DNA of 64,000 bases from Streptomyces flavofungini (GTDB taxonomy: Bacteria > Actinomycetota > Actinomycetes > Streptomycetales > Streptomycetaceae). The DNA is taken from contig NZ_CP128846.1 of NCBI RefSeq assembly GCF_030388665.1, positions 4,600,501 to 4,664,500 of the forward strand, written 5' to 3'. A model generated the notes under the pieces. The model was not told the DNA's origin and did not search any database. It saw only the letters and a list, made by a program, of their open reading frames with translations. Positions 1 through 8,085 of this stretch are shown in pieces (position 1 is the first letter of the stretch; the number at the start of each line of letters is the position of its first letter). The translations under genes were made by a program, and so were the position numbers.

Positions 1-32
1 CAGCTGCGCCGTTGCCGCCGCCGAACTCATGA
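1..32 (+). CDS. possible 3' end of an upstream gene
   Basis: A frame enters from the left edge and ends at a TGA at 30-32, giving a Pro/Ala-rich tail that ends Pro-Pro-Pro-Asn-Ser. The stop lies 13 bases before the GTG of the next gene, the usual spacing within a Streptomyces operon. Only nine codons are visible, so neither the identity nor the reality of the gene can be established. Confidence 0.25.
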   Translation, partial: AAPLPPPNS

Positions 33-45
33 AGGGAGCAGCCGC

Positions 46-2604
46 GTGAGCGAGCTGAACCACCTGTGGCAGGGAACCTGGATCGACGACGCCGAGGCGG
101 CCCGCCGCCTTCCGGATCTGCCGGACCTCGTGATCGACGCCCTGCGCCGGCCGCTCGGCACCGACGTCGTGGTCGAGGCCTGCGACCGGCTCGCCCGCGT
201 CCTGAGCACCGCGGACCATCCGACCCGGGCCAGACTCGCCCGACTCCTCGACGCCGCGGGCAGGTCCGCCGAGGAGACGGAGGCGGCCTTCGCCGTCCTG
301 ACCTCGTTCCTGGGCCGGGAAGGCCTGGAGCGCAAACTGCGCGCCGAACTCGGCGACGTACGCCCCGACCGGCTCACCCGCCCCAACCCCCGCCGGCTCA
401 CCTTCGAGACCTGGGCGCCGGTCGGCCTGGTGGTCCACGTCGCGCCGGGCAACGCGCCCACCGTCGGCGCCCTGACCGTCGTCGAGGGCCTGCTGTCCGG
501 CAACGTCAACGTGGTGAAGGTCCCCGGCTCGGACGGGCTGTTCACCCACGAGCTCCTTGCCGCGCTCGCCGACTGCGACCCCACCGGGCTGATCAGGACG
601 TACTCGGTCGTGCTGCGCTTCGGCTCCGACCGCACCGACTGGCTGCGCCTGCTGTGCGGGGCGGCCGACGCGGTGGCCGTGTGGGGAGGCGAGGCCGCGG
701 TCGAGGGGGTGGCCGCCCACGTGCCACCCGGCTGCCGCCTCGTGGAATGGGGCCACAAGATCTCCTTCGCGTATCTGACCGCCGCCGCCTGGGCGCGGCC
801 CGACACGTTGCGGGCGCTCGCCGACGACGTGTGCCGGATGGAACAGCAGGCCTGCTCCAGCCCGCAGGTGATCTATCTCGACACCGACGACACCGACGAG
901 GTGTTCGCCTTCGCCGACCGCTTCGCCCCCGCCCTGTCCGAGGCCTCCGCCCGCATACCCGCGCCCCACCTGGGCCTCGCCGAACAGGCCGAGATCACCA
1001 ACACCGAGATCGTGGCCGAACTGGAGGAACACCTCGGCCTGACCCGGGTGACCGCCGCCCCCGACGGCTCCTGGCGGATCATCGCCGACACCCGCCCCGG
1101 ACTGCGTGCCTCGCCCCTGTTCCGCAGCGTGTGGGTCAAGCCCCTGCCCCGCGAGCGCATCCCGGCCGTCCTGCGGCCCATGCGCCGCTACCTCCAGACC
1201 GTGGGCCTGGCCGCCGACCGACCCGACACCGCCGAGCTCACCAGGACGCTCTTCGGCGCGGGCGCCCTGCGCGTCACCGCCCCCGGCAGCCAGCTGGACA
1301 GCTACTCCGGCGAGCCTCACGACGGTGTGTACGCCCTGCAGCGCTACAGCCGCCGCGTCAGCCTCCAGGCGGACGAACGCTTCGCCACCGACGGCTGCCT
1401 CGACGACCTGACCGCCCCTGGCCCGCGCCTTGCCGCCCCCGAGGGGCCCCTGACGACCAAGTCCGACGCCCTCGCCGCCCTCGACTCCGTCCACCCCGAC
1501 CACGCGCAGCTCCACGTCCGCAGCGGCGGCAGCACCAGCGGCCCCGCGACCTGGGTCTACACCTGGGACGACTACGACGCCCAGATGCGCGCCGCCGGTG
1601 AGGGGCTGCTCGCGGCGGGCTTCGACCCCCGCCACGACCGGGCGGCCAACCTCTTCATGCCCGGCCAGATGTACGGCAGCTTCACCAGCTTCTTCGACAT
1701 CCTGGAACGCCTGGCCGCCACCCAGATCCCCTACGGGGTCCACGCCGACTTCCAGGCGGTGGCCGACGCGCTGATCCGCTACCGGGTCAACACCCTGTTC
1801 GGAGCCCCCTCCTATCTGCTCCAGCTCTTCGCCGCCGAGGGCGAGCGGCTGCGCGACCACGGCCACGTCGAGAAGGTCTTCTACGGCGGCGCCCACCTCA
1901 CGGACGCCCAACGACAGGTCCTGCACGACGAATTCGGCGTCAAGGTGGTCCGCTCCGCGATCTACGGCAGCAACGACCTCGGGCCCATGGGCTACCAGTG
2001 CGACCACGCCGCCGGGGCCGTCCACCACCTCTTCACCACCCAGCTCGACCTGGAGATCCTCGACCGCACGGCGGACCGCCCCGCCCCCGCGGACGAACCG
2101 GGACGCCTGGTCTTCACCCCCAGGACCCGCCTCGGCCAGCGACTCGACCGCTACGAGACCGGCGACCTGGGCCGCTGGATCCCCGGCGACTGCGCCTGCG
2201 GCAGGCGCACGCCGCGCTTCGAACTGCTGGGCCGCTACGGCGACAGCGCGCGCGTCGGCGCCTTCTTCATCAGCCACCAGCACCTGACCCGAGTGGCCGC
2301 CGAGGCCTTCGGATACGCGGGCGAACTCCAGCTGATCCTCTCCGAGGGCCTGGAGCAGGAGCGGCTGACGATCCGCCTGGACCGCCGCCACGCACCGGAC
2401 CCCGCCACCGCCCGTCGGCACTTCCTCGATCACTACGGCGAACTGCGCAACGCCGTCGAGGAGGCCCGCATGGCCGACGTCGAGGTCCACACCATCGACA
2501 GCGCCCACTTCGAACGCGGCGCCACCAGTGGAAAGCTCCGCAACATCATCGACCGCCGCCCCGCGGCGACCGGCCGCCCCGCCGAACCACAGCCGAGCCG
2601 ATAG
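46..2604 (+). CDS. LuxC-LuxE-type fusion: acyl-CoA reductase plus acyl-protein synthetase/PaaK-like ligase
   Basis: An 852-residue two-domain protein. Residues about 100-440 resemble LuxC-type NADPH acyl-CoA reductases: a GNAPTVG loop, a GNVNVVKVPG segment, and a probable nucleophile Cys270 in MEQQACSSPQ. Residues about 485-830 resemble the LuxE/phenylacetate-CoA ligase adenylating fold, with a phosphate-binding loop RSGGSTSG near residue 495 and a YETGDLG segment near 705. In the luminescence fatty-acid reductase complex these activities are separate subunits: LuxE activates the fatty acid as AMP and passes it on, and LuxC reduces it to the aldehyde. A fusion could make a fatty aldehyde from a free acid; that is inference. 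The GTG start is preceded by GAAGGGAG at 31-38. It may be the last gene of an operon cut by the window edge. Confidence 0.8.
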   Translation: MSELNHLWQGTWIDDAEAARRLPDLPDLVIDALRRPLGTDVVVEACDRLARVLSTADHPTRARLARLLDAAGRSAEETEAAFAVLTSFLGREGLERKLRAELGDVRPDRLTRPNPRRLTFETWAPVGLVVHVAPGNAPTVGALTVVEGLLSGNVNVVKVPGSDGLFTHELLAALADCDPTGLIRTYSVVLRFGSDRTDWLRLLCGAADAVAVWGGEAAVEGVAAHVPPGCRLVEWGHKISFAYLTAAAWARPDTLRALADDVCRMEQQACSSPQVIYLDTDDTDEVFAFADRFAPALSEASARIPAPHLGLAEQAEITNTEIVAELEEHLGLTRVTAAPDGSWRIIADTRPGLRASPLFRSVWVKPLPRERIPAVLRPMRRYLQTVGLAADRPDTAELTRTLFGAGALRVTAPGSQLDSYSGEPHDGVYALQRYSRRVSLQADERFATDGCLDDLTAPGPRLAAPEGPLTTKSDALAALDSVHPDHAQLHVRSGGSTSGPATWVYTWDDYDAQMRAAGEGLLAAGFDPRHDRAANLFMPGQMYGSFTSFFDILERLAATQIPYGVHADFQAVADALIRYRVNTLFGAPSYLLQLFAAEGERLRDHGHVEKVFYGGAHLTDAQRQVLHDEFGVKVVRSAIYGSNDLGPMGYQCDHAAGAVHHLFTTQLDLEILDRTADRPAPADEPGRLVFTPRTRLGQRLDRYETGDLGRWIPGDCACGRRTPRFELLGRYGDSARVGAFFISHQHLTRVAAEAFGYAGELQLILSEGLEQERLTIRLDRRHAPDPATARRHFLDHYGELRNAVEEARMADVEVHTIDSAHFERGATSGKLRNIIDRRPAATGRPAEPQPSR

Positions 2605-2721
2605 GTCCCACGCCCGCCGCTCCGGCGGCGGGCGTGCCCGCCACCCCCTGGCCGCGTGGACCTCACCGTCAACCTCACCCCAAAGTGAGAGAGACCTCAC
2701 ACCCCGCCACCACGCACAGCA

Positions 2722-2757
2722 AAACGGCCGCCATCGTGATCACGATGACGACCGTTT
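2722..2757 (-). terminator. hairpin terminator of tRNA-Leu
   Basis: A near-perfect inverted repeat lies just downstream of the tRNA-Leu on the minus strand, with ATCGTGATCACGAT at its centre. On the minus strand it ends in a short T run, which fits an intrinsic terminator. Confidence 0.7.
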
Positions 2758-2762
2758 CGTCG

Positions 2763-2849
2763 TGGTGCGCGAGGGGGGAGTTGAACCCCCACGCCCTTTC
2801 GGGCACTGGAACCTGAATCCAGCGCGTCTGCCTATTCCGCCACCCGCGC
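2763..2849 (-). tRNA. tRNA-Leu(CAG)
   Basis: The minus strand reads as a complete class II tRNA. It has a 7-bp acceptor stem (GCGCGGG with CTCGCGC), a D arm, anticodon stem CTGGA/TCCAG with loop TTCAGGT giving anticodon CAG, a long variable arm (TGCCCGAAAGGGCG), and a T arm with GGTTCAA. The 3' CCA is encoded at 2763-2765. CAG is the major leucine anticodon in high-GC genomes. Confidence 0.95.
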
Positions 2850-3514
2850 ATGGGTGCTGTCTTTGGGTCTCTCACTTGTTGGTGCGAGCGCCTGCCGACA
2901 TCCAGAAGATTAGCACGCTGGAGAGGGTGGATTCACATCCGTATTCGGGGGGCACCCGCCCCGCCCCCGACCGGGGCGGACTCGAAAGGGACCGACCGAA
3001 CCACCCGCCCGACGCAACCAACGCGGACGTCAAGTCCTCCTCCTAGGTCCACAGCCGCGTGCGGGACACTGTCGTGGGACCCCCTCTACGATCCCTGGTA
3101 AGAGGAAGTAGGAGGAGGCCCGAGCCAGGCCCGCCCCGGGAACTTGGAAGGAGCCCACAAGGAGTCCAGGAGGAGCCCAGGAGGAGCCCAGGAGGAGCGC
3201 ATCAGCCCCGAGCGGAGCGCGGCACCAGGCGCGGAGCGAGCCCGGACCGGGCCGTCGGCGAAGCCTCCGACGCGGGACTCAGGACGGTTCCCGCGGGAAG
3301 CCCTGACCGATCCCCGAGGATCGGTGGAGCGAACCCGGGCGGAGCCCCGGGACACCCCTGAGGGAACCCTGAGGATCGCGGAAGACCAGTGCGGGCATGC
3401 CTTGTGAGGGGCGACACTCGTGGTCCGGGCGGACAGGGGGAACCACCTGATTTCCCGGCGCGTGGATACGATCAGTAAGCAGTACGAGGATGACAACGAC
3501 GGAGGAGGTGCCCC
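2850..3514 (+). other. gene-free region upstream of the fhaA operon, with an 11-bp tandem repeat
   Basis: No convincing gene lies in these 665 bases. An 11-bp unit, (c/t)ccaggaggag, is repeated three times at 3165-3197. From about 3240 to 3370 there are several short GC-rich inverted repeats, such as gatccccgaggatc. The promoter of the fhaA-pknB operon should be here, and a -10-like TACGAT lies at about 3465, but no convincing -35 partner was found. Confidence 0.5.
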
Positions 3515-4408
3515 ATGGGAGTCCTGAAGAAGTTCGAGCAGCGACTCGAAGGTCTGGTCAACGGCACCTTCGCCAAGGTGTTCAAGTCCGAGGTCCAGCC
3601 CGTCGAGATCGCCGGCGCCCTGCAGCGCGAGTGCGACAACAACGCGACGATCTGGAACCGCGAGCGGACCGTCGTTCCGAACGACTTCATCGTGGAGCTC
3701 AGCGCACCCGACTTCGAGCGCCTGAGCCCGTACTCCGGACAGCTCGGCGACGAGCTCTCCGGCATGGTGCGCGAGTACGCGAAGCAGCAGCGGTACAGCT
3801 TCATGGGCCCCATCAAGGTCCACCTGGAGAAGGCGGAGGACCTGGACACGGGCCTCTACCGGGTGCGCAGCCGCACGCTCGCGTCCAGCACCTCCCAGAC
3901 TCCCGACCCCGCTCCCGGCGGCCCCGCGGGCCCCGGCGGGCCCGGCGCCCCCGGCGGCGGCCCCACGAGCGCGGGCCAGGGCCCCCGCGGCGGCTACGGC
4001 TACCCACAGGGCCCCTCGGGCGCCCCTCCCATGCCCGCCGCGCCGCCTCCCGGCGCGGGTGCGGGCCGCGGCGCCGCTCCGGCGGCAGCGCGGCCGCAGG
4101 GGCCGGGCTCCGGCTCCCCGGGCGCGCAAGTGCGGCGCTGGATTGAGATCAACGGCAACCGCCATCAGATCTCCCGCCCGACGCTGGTGCTGGGTCGCAG
4201 CACCGACGCCGATGTGCGGATCGACGACCCCGGCGTCTCGCGCCGGCACTGTGAGATCCGGACCGGAACGCCCTCGACGATCCAGGATCTCGGGTCTACC
4301 AACGGCATCGTGGTAGACGGGCAGCACACCACCCGCGCTACGCTCCGCGACGGCTCGCGGATCGTCGTGGGCAGCACCACCATCATTTACCGGCAAGCCG
4401 AAGGGTGA
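3515..4408 (+). CDS. fhaA: FhaA: DUF3662 and FHA domain protein
   Basis: A 297-residue protein. Residues 1-125 match the DUF3662/FhaA N-terminal domain (KFEQRLEGLVNGTFAKVF). A Gly/Pro/Ala-rich linker spans about 130-205, and a C-terminal FHA domain spans about 210-297 with the phosphothreonine-binding landmarks LGRS, SRRH and LGSTNG. FHA domains bind phosphothreonines; in actinobacteria FhaA is associated with PknB signalling and cell-wall assembly. The start has a strong GGAGG about 9 bases upstream. It opens an operon that continues through fhaB, pstP, rodA and pbpA to pknB, an order conserved in actinobacteria. Confidence 0.93.
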   Translation: MGVLKKFEQRLEGLVNGTFAKVFKSEVQPVEIAGALQRECDNNATIWNRERTVVPNDFIVELSAPDFERLSPYSGQLGDELSGMVREYAKQQRYSFMGPIKVHLEKAEDLDTGLYRVRSRTLASSTSQTPDPAPGGPAGPGGPGAPGGGPTSAGQGPRGGYGYPQGPSGAPPMPAAPPPGAGAGRGAAPAAARPQGPGSGSPGAQVRRWIEINGNRHQISRPTLVLGRSTDADVRIDDPGVSRRHCEIRTGTPSTIQDLGSTNGIVVDGQHTTRATLRDGSRIVVGSTTIIYRQAEG

Positions 4409-4418
4409 AGCGGGGGCA

Positions 4419-4925
4419 ATGTCAGAGCTGACCCTGACGGTCATGCGGCTGGGTTTCCTGGCCGTTCTGTGGCTGTTCGTGATCGTGGCCGTCCAGGTCA
4501 TTCGCAGCGACCTGTTCGGTACGCGCGTCACCCAGCGCGGTTCGCGCCGTGAGGGCGGCCGCCAGGCGGCCCGCCAGCAGGCCGCGCCGCCGCCACAGCG
4601 CCAGCAGAGCGGCGGCCGCCAGCGTCGTGGCGCGCCCACCAAGCTGGTCGTCTCGGAGGGCACCCTGACGGGCACCACCGTCGCACTCCAGGGGCAGACG
4701 ATCTCGCTGGGCCGGGCACACGATTCGACCATCGTGCTGGACGACGACTACGCCTCCAGCAGGCATGCCAGGATCTACCCGGACCGTGACGGCCAGTGGA
4801 TCGTCGAGGATCTCGGGTCCACGAACGGCACGTATCTCGACCGGACCCGCCTGACCACTCCGACGCCCGTTCCGCTGGGCGCGCCGATCCGCATCGGCAA
4901 GACCGTCATCGAGCTGCGGAAGTAG
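4419..4925 (+). CDS. fhaB: FhaB: membrane-anchored FHA domain protein
   Basis: A 168-residue protein. One N-terminal transmembrane helix (about residues 5-28, LGFLAVLWLFVIVAVQVI) is followed by an Arg/Gln-rich linker and an FHA domain at about 85-168 with LGRAHDS, SSRHARI and LGSTNGTYLD. It should sit at the inner membrane and dock phosphothreonine proteins made by PknB, next to the SEDS glycosyltransferase and PBP encoded downstream. It starts 10 bases after fhaA. Confidence 0.92.
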   Translation: MSELTLTVMRLGFLAVLWLFVIVAVQVIRSDLFGTRVTQRGSRREGGRQAARQQAAPPPQRQQSGGRQRRGAPTKLVVSEGTLTGTTVALQGQTISLGRAHDSTIVLDDDYASSRHARIYPDRDGQWIVEDLGSTNGTYLDRTRLTTPTPVPLGAPIRIGKTVIELRK

Positions 4926-5017
4926 TGCTACATCATGAATGAGGGCGAGCGGAGCGAGCGAGCCGACGCGGTCCAGGACTTGGACGCCAGCGCGCTCCCG
5001 ACCGGAGGGTGGGCACC

Positions 5018-6646
5018 GTGCGGATGTACCCGGAGCCGACGGGCGAGGTGCGCATGAGTCTGTCACTGCGCTTCGCCGCCGGATCGCACAAAGGCATGAT
5101 CCGGGAGGGGAACGAGGACTCCGGTTACGCCGGTCCGCGTCTCCTCGCCATCGCCGACGGCATGGGGGGCCAGGCCGCGGGCGAGGTCGCCAGCTCCGAG
5201 GTGATCTCGACGCTCGTCACGCTCGACGACGACGTCCCCGGCTCGGACATCCTGACCTCGCTCGGCACGGCCGTGCAGCGGGCCAACGACCAGCTGCGCC
5301 TCATGGTCGAGGAGGACCCGCAGCTCGAGGGCATGGGCACGACGCTCACCGCCCTGCTGTGGACGGGGCAGCGACTCGGCCTCGTGCACGTCGGCGACTC
5401 GCGCGCGTATCTGCTGCGCGACGGCGTGCTCACGCAGATCACGCAGGACCACACCTGGGTGCAGCGGCTCGTCGACGAGGGCCGCATCACCGAGGAGGAG
5501 GCGACGACGCATCCGCAGCGCTCGCTCCTGATGCGCGCGCTCGGCAGCGGCGACCACGTGGAGCCGGATCTGTCGATCCGTGAAGTCCGCGCGGGCGACC
5601 GGTACTTGATCTGCTCCGACGGCCTGTCCGGCGTCGTGTCCCACCAGACGATGGAGGACACCCTCGCCAGCTACCAGGGCCCCCAGGAGACCGTGCAGGA
5701 GCTGATCCAGCTCGCGCTGCGCGGCGGCGGCCCCGACAACATCACGGTGATCGTCGCCGACGTCCTGGACATCGACACCGGCGACACCCTCGCGGGCCAG
5801 CTCTCCGACACCCCCGTGGTGGTCGGCGCGGTCGCCGAGAACCAGCTCCAGGCGAACGACGACGGCGCCATGCAGACGCCCGCGGGCCGCGCCTCGGGCC
5901 TCGGCCGCCAGACGCCGCCCCCCTCCGGAGGCGGCTTCGGCCCGCCCGGAAGCGGCGACGGCACTCCGGGGTACGCCCCCGAGGGCGGCTCCTTCGGAGC
6001 GTACGGCGACGAGGACCTGGTGAAGCCCGGCGGCGGCCGGAAGTGGCTGAAGAGATCGCTGTACATCGCGCTGGCCCTCGCCGTCGTCGGCGGCGGCCTG
6101 TACGGCGGCTATCGCTGGACCCAGACGCAGTACTACGTCGGCACCAAGGACGAGCACGTCGCGCTCTACCGCGGCATCGACCAGGACCTCGCCTGGGTGA
6201 GCCTGTCGAAGGTCGAGAAGGACCACCCCGAGATCGAACTCAAGTACCTGCCGCCGTACCAGCGCAAGCAGGTCGAGTCGACGATCCAGGAGGGCAACCT
6301 CGACGACGCGGAGAAGAAGATCGGCGAGCTGGGCCTGCAGGCGTCGGCGTGCAAGAAGGACGCCGAGCGGCGCGCGATCGAGCGGGAGAACCGCGAGAAG
6401 GAAAAGCGCGAGCGCGAGAAGAACGACAACGCCAAGCCCGGTGAGGGCGAGGCGGGCGGCCAGGAGGGCCAGCCCGACCCGGCCGACACCTCCAAGCCGG
6501 ACTTCCGCAACGCGAGCTTCCGCGCCGCGGACGACCCGAGCACCAAGGACGACCAGTCCAAGTCCACCACCGCACCGACTCCCACACCCGGCCCCAGCCT
6601 CTCCCAGCAGGAGAAGGATCTGGTCCCGCAGTGCGGTAAGCAGTAA
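5018..6646 (+). CDS. pstP: PstP: PP2C-type Ser/Thr protein phosphatase
   Basis: A 542-residue membrane protein. The N-terminal 240 residues are a PP2C phosphatase with the metal-binding motifs GNEDSGY, ADGMGGQAAGE, GDSRAYLL, SDGLSGVV and PDNITVIVAD. A Gly/Pro linker, one transmembrane helix near residue 345 (SLYIALALAVVGGGLYGGY) and an extracellular domain with a Lys/Glu-rich tail follow. It should dephosphorylate PknB and its substrates. The GTG at 5018 is chosen because GGAGG at 5004-5008 is well spaced; ATG codons at 5024 and 5054 are alternatives. About 90 bases separate it from fhaB. Confidence 0.9.
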   Translation: MRMYPEPTGEVRMSLSLRFAAGSHKGMIREGNEDSGYAGPRLLAIADGMGGQAAGEVASSEVISTLVTLDDDVPGSDILTSLGTAVQRANDQLRLMVEEDPQLEGMGTTLTALLWTGQRLGLVHVGDSRAYLLRDGVLTQITQDHTWVQRLVDEGRITEEEATTHPQRSLLMRALGSGDHVEPDLSIREVRAGDRYLICSDGLSGVVSHQTMEDTLASYQGPQETVQELIQLALRGGGPDNITVIVADVLDIDTGDTLAGQLSDTPVVVGAVAENQLQANDDGAMQTPAGRASGLGRQTPPPSGGGFGPPGSGDGTPGYAPEGGSFGAYGDEDLVKPGGGRKWLKRSLYIALALAVVGGGLYGGYRWTQTQYYVGTKDEHVALYRGIDQDLAWVSLSKVEKDHPEIELKYLPPYQRKQVESTIQEGNLDDAEKKIGELGLQASACKKDAERRAIERENREKEKREREKNDNAKPGEGEAGGQEGQPDPADTSKPDFRNASFRAADDPSTKDDQSKSTTAPTPTPGPSLSQQEKDLVPQCGKQ

Positions 6647-6672
6647 GCAGCCGTTGGGGGCCCTTGCACGCC

Positions 6673-8085
6673 ATGAGCAGTAGCACTACACAAACGTCGA
6701 CGATCGGCGCCATCGGTGCGCCGAGCCGGCGCAACACCGAGCTCGCGCTCCTGGTGTTCGCCGTCGTCATCCCACTGTTCGCCTACATGAACGTGGGCCT
6801 CGCCATCTCCGGCGAGCTGCCCCCCGGCATGCTCGGCTACGGCCTGGGCCTCGGCCTGCTCGCGGGCGTCGCGCACCTCGTCGTGCGCAAGTTCGCGCCG
6901 TACGCGGACCCGCTGCTGCTGCCCCTCGCCACGCTGCTCAACGGCCTCGGCCTGGTGGTCATCTGGCGGCTCGACCAGTCGGAGAAGCTCCAAGCGCGGC
7001 CCACTTTCTCCGAGGCCGCGCCCAATCAGCTGCTCTACTCCGCGGTCGGCATCGCGCTGTTCGTCGGCGTACTGCTGCTGCTCAAGGACCACCGGGTCCT
7101 GCAGCGGTACACGTACATCTCCATGGTCGCCTCGATCCTGCTGCTCCTGCTGCCGCTGGTGCCCGGCCTCGGCATGAACGTCTTCGGCGCGAAGATCTGG
7201 ATCCGCGTCGGCGGGTTCTCGATCCAGCCCGGCGAGTTCGCGAAGATCGTCATCGCGGTGTTCTTCGCGGGATACCTGATGGTCAAGCGGGACGCCCTCG
7301 CCCTCGCCAGCCGCCGCTTCATGGGCCTCTACCTGCCGCGCGGGCGTGACCTCGGCCCGATCCTGGCCGTGTGGGCGATGTCGATCCTGATCCTCGTCTT
7401 CGAGACCGACCTCGGTACGTCGCTGCTGTTCTTCGGCATGTTCATCGTGATGCTGTACGTGGCCACGGAGCGCACCAGCTGGATCGTCTTCGGTCTGCTG
7501 ATGTCGGCCATCGGTGCCGTCACCGTGGCCTCCTTCGAGCCGCACGTCAAGGTCCGTGTGGACGCCTGGCTCGACCCGTTCAACAAGGAAGTCATCGCGT
7601 CGACCGGGACCGACCAGATCGCCCAGTCGATGATGGCGTTCGGCTCCGGCGGCACCCTCGGCACCGGCCTCGGCCAGGGCCACTCCGACCTCATCGGCTT
7701 CGCCGCCAACTCCGACTTCATCCTCGCCACGTACGGCGAGGAGCTGGGCCTGGCCGGGATCATGGCCGTCCTGCTGATCTACGGCCTGATCGTGGAGCGC
7801 GGTGTGCGCACGGCGCTCGCGGCCCGCGACCCGTTCGGCAAGCTGCTCGCGGTCGGCCTGTCCGGCGCCTTCGCCATCCAGGTCTTCGTCGTCGCGGGCG
7901 GCGTCATGGGCCTGATCCCGCTGACGGGTATGACGATGCCGTTCATCGCGTACGGCGGTTCCTCGGTGATCGCGAACTGGGCGCTGGTGGGCATCCTGCT
8001 GCGCATCAGCGACACCGCGCGCCGCCCGGCCCCGTCGCCCGCCCCGAACCCCGACGCCGAGATGACCCAGGTGGTACGGCCGTGA
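6673..8085 (+). CDS. rodA: RodA/FtsW-type SEDS peptidoglycan glycosyltransferase
   Basis: A 470-residue protein with about 10-12 transmembrane segments and the SEDS signatures: a KIWIRVGGFSIQPGEFAKI loop (residue about 180), FETDLGTSLL (about 245) and FIAYGGSSVIANW near the C terminus. SEDS proteins polymerise lipid II into glycan strands with a class B PBP, here the next gene. The ATG at 6673 is preceded by a GGGGG stretch; a TTG at 6664 is an alternative. Its stop overlaps the pbpA start (GTGA). Such genes are labelled FtsW or RodA by different annotators. Confidence 0.92.
   Translation: MSSSTTQTSTIGAIGAPSRRNTELALLVFAVVIPLFAYMNVGLAISGELPPGMLGYGLGLGLLAGVAHLVVRKFAPYADPLLLPLATLLNGLGLVVIWRLDQSEKLQARPTFSEAAPNQLLYSAVGIALFVGVLLLLKDHRVLQRYTYISMVASILLLLLPLVPGLGMNVFGAKIWIRVGGFSIQPGEFAKIVIAVFFAGYLMVKRDALALASRRFMGLYLPRGRDLGPILAVWAMSILILVFETDLGTSLLFFGMFIVMLYVATERTSWIVFGLLMSAIGAVTVASFEPHVKVRVDAWLDPFNKEVIASTGTDQIAQSMMAFGSGGTLGTGLGQGHSDLIGFAANSDFILATYGEELGLAGIMAVLLIYGLIVERGVRTALAARDPFGKLLAVGLSGAFAIQVFVVAGGVMGLIPLTGMTMPFIAYGGSSVIANWALVGILLRISDTARRPAPSPAPNPDAEMTQVVRP

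Noticed and set aside
3086..4732. Long minus-strand ORF of 548 codons opposite fhaA and fhaB
   Set aside because: It is antisense to two well-supported FHA genes and has the Ala/Arg/Gly composition of a high-GC shadow frame.
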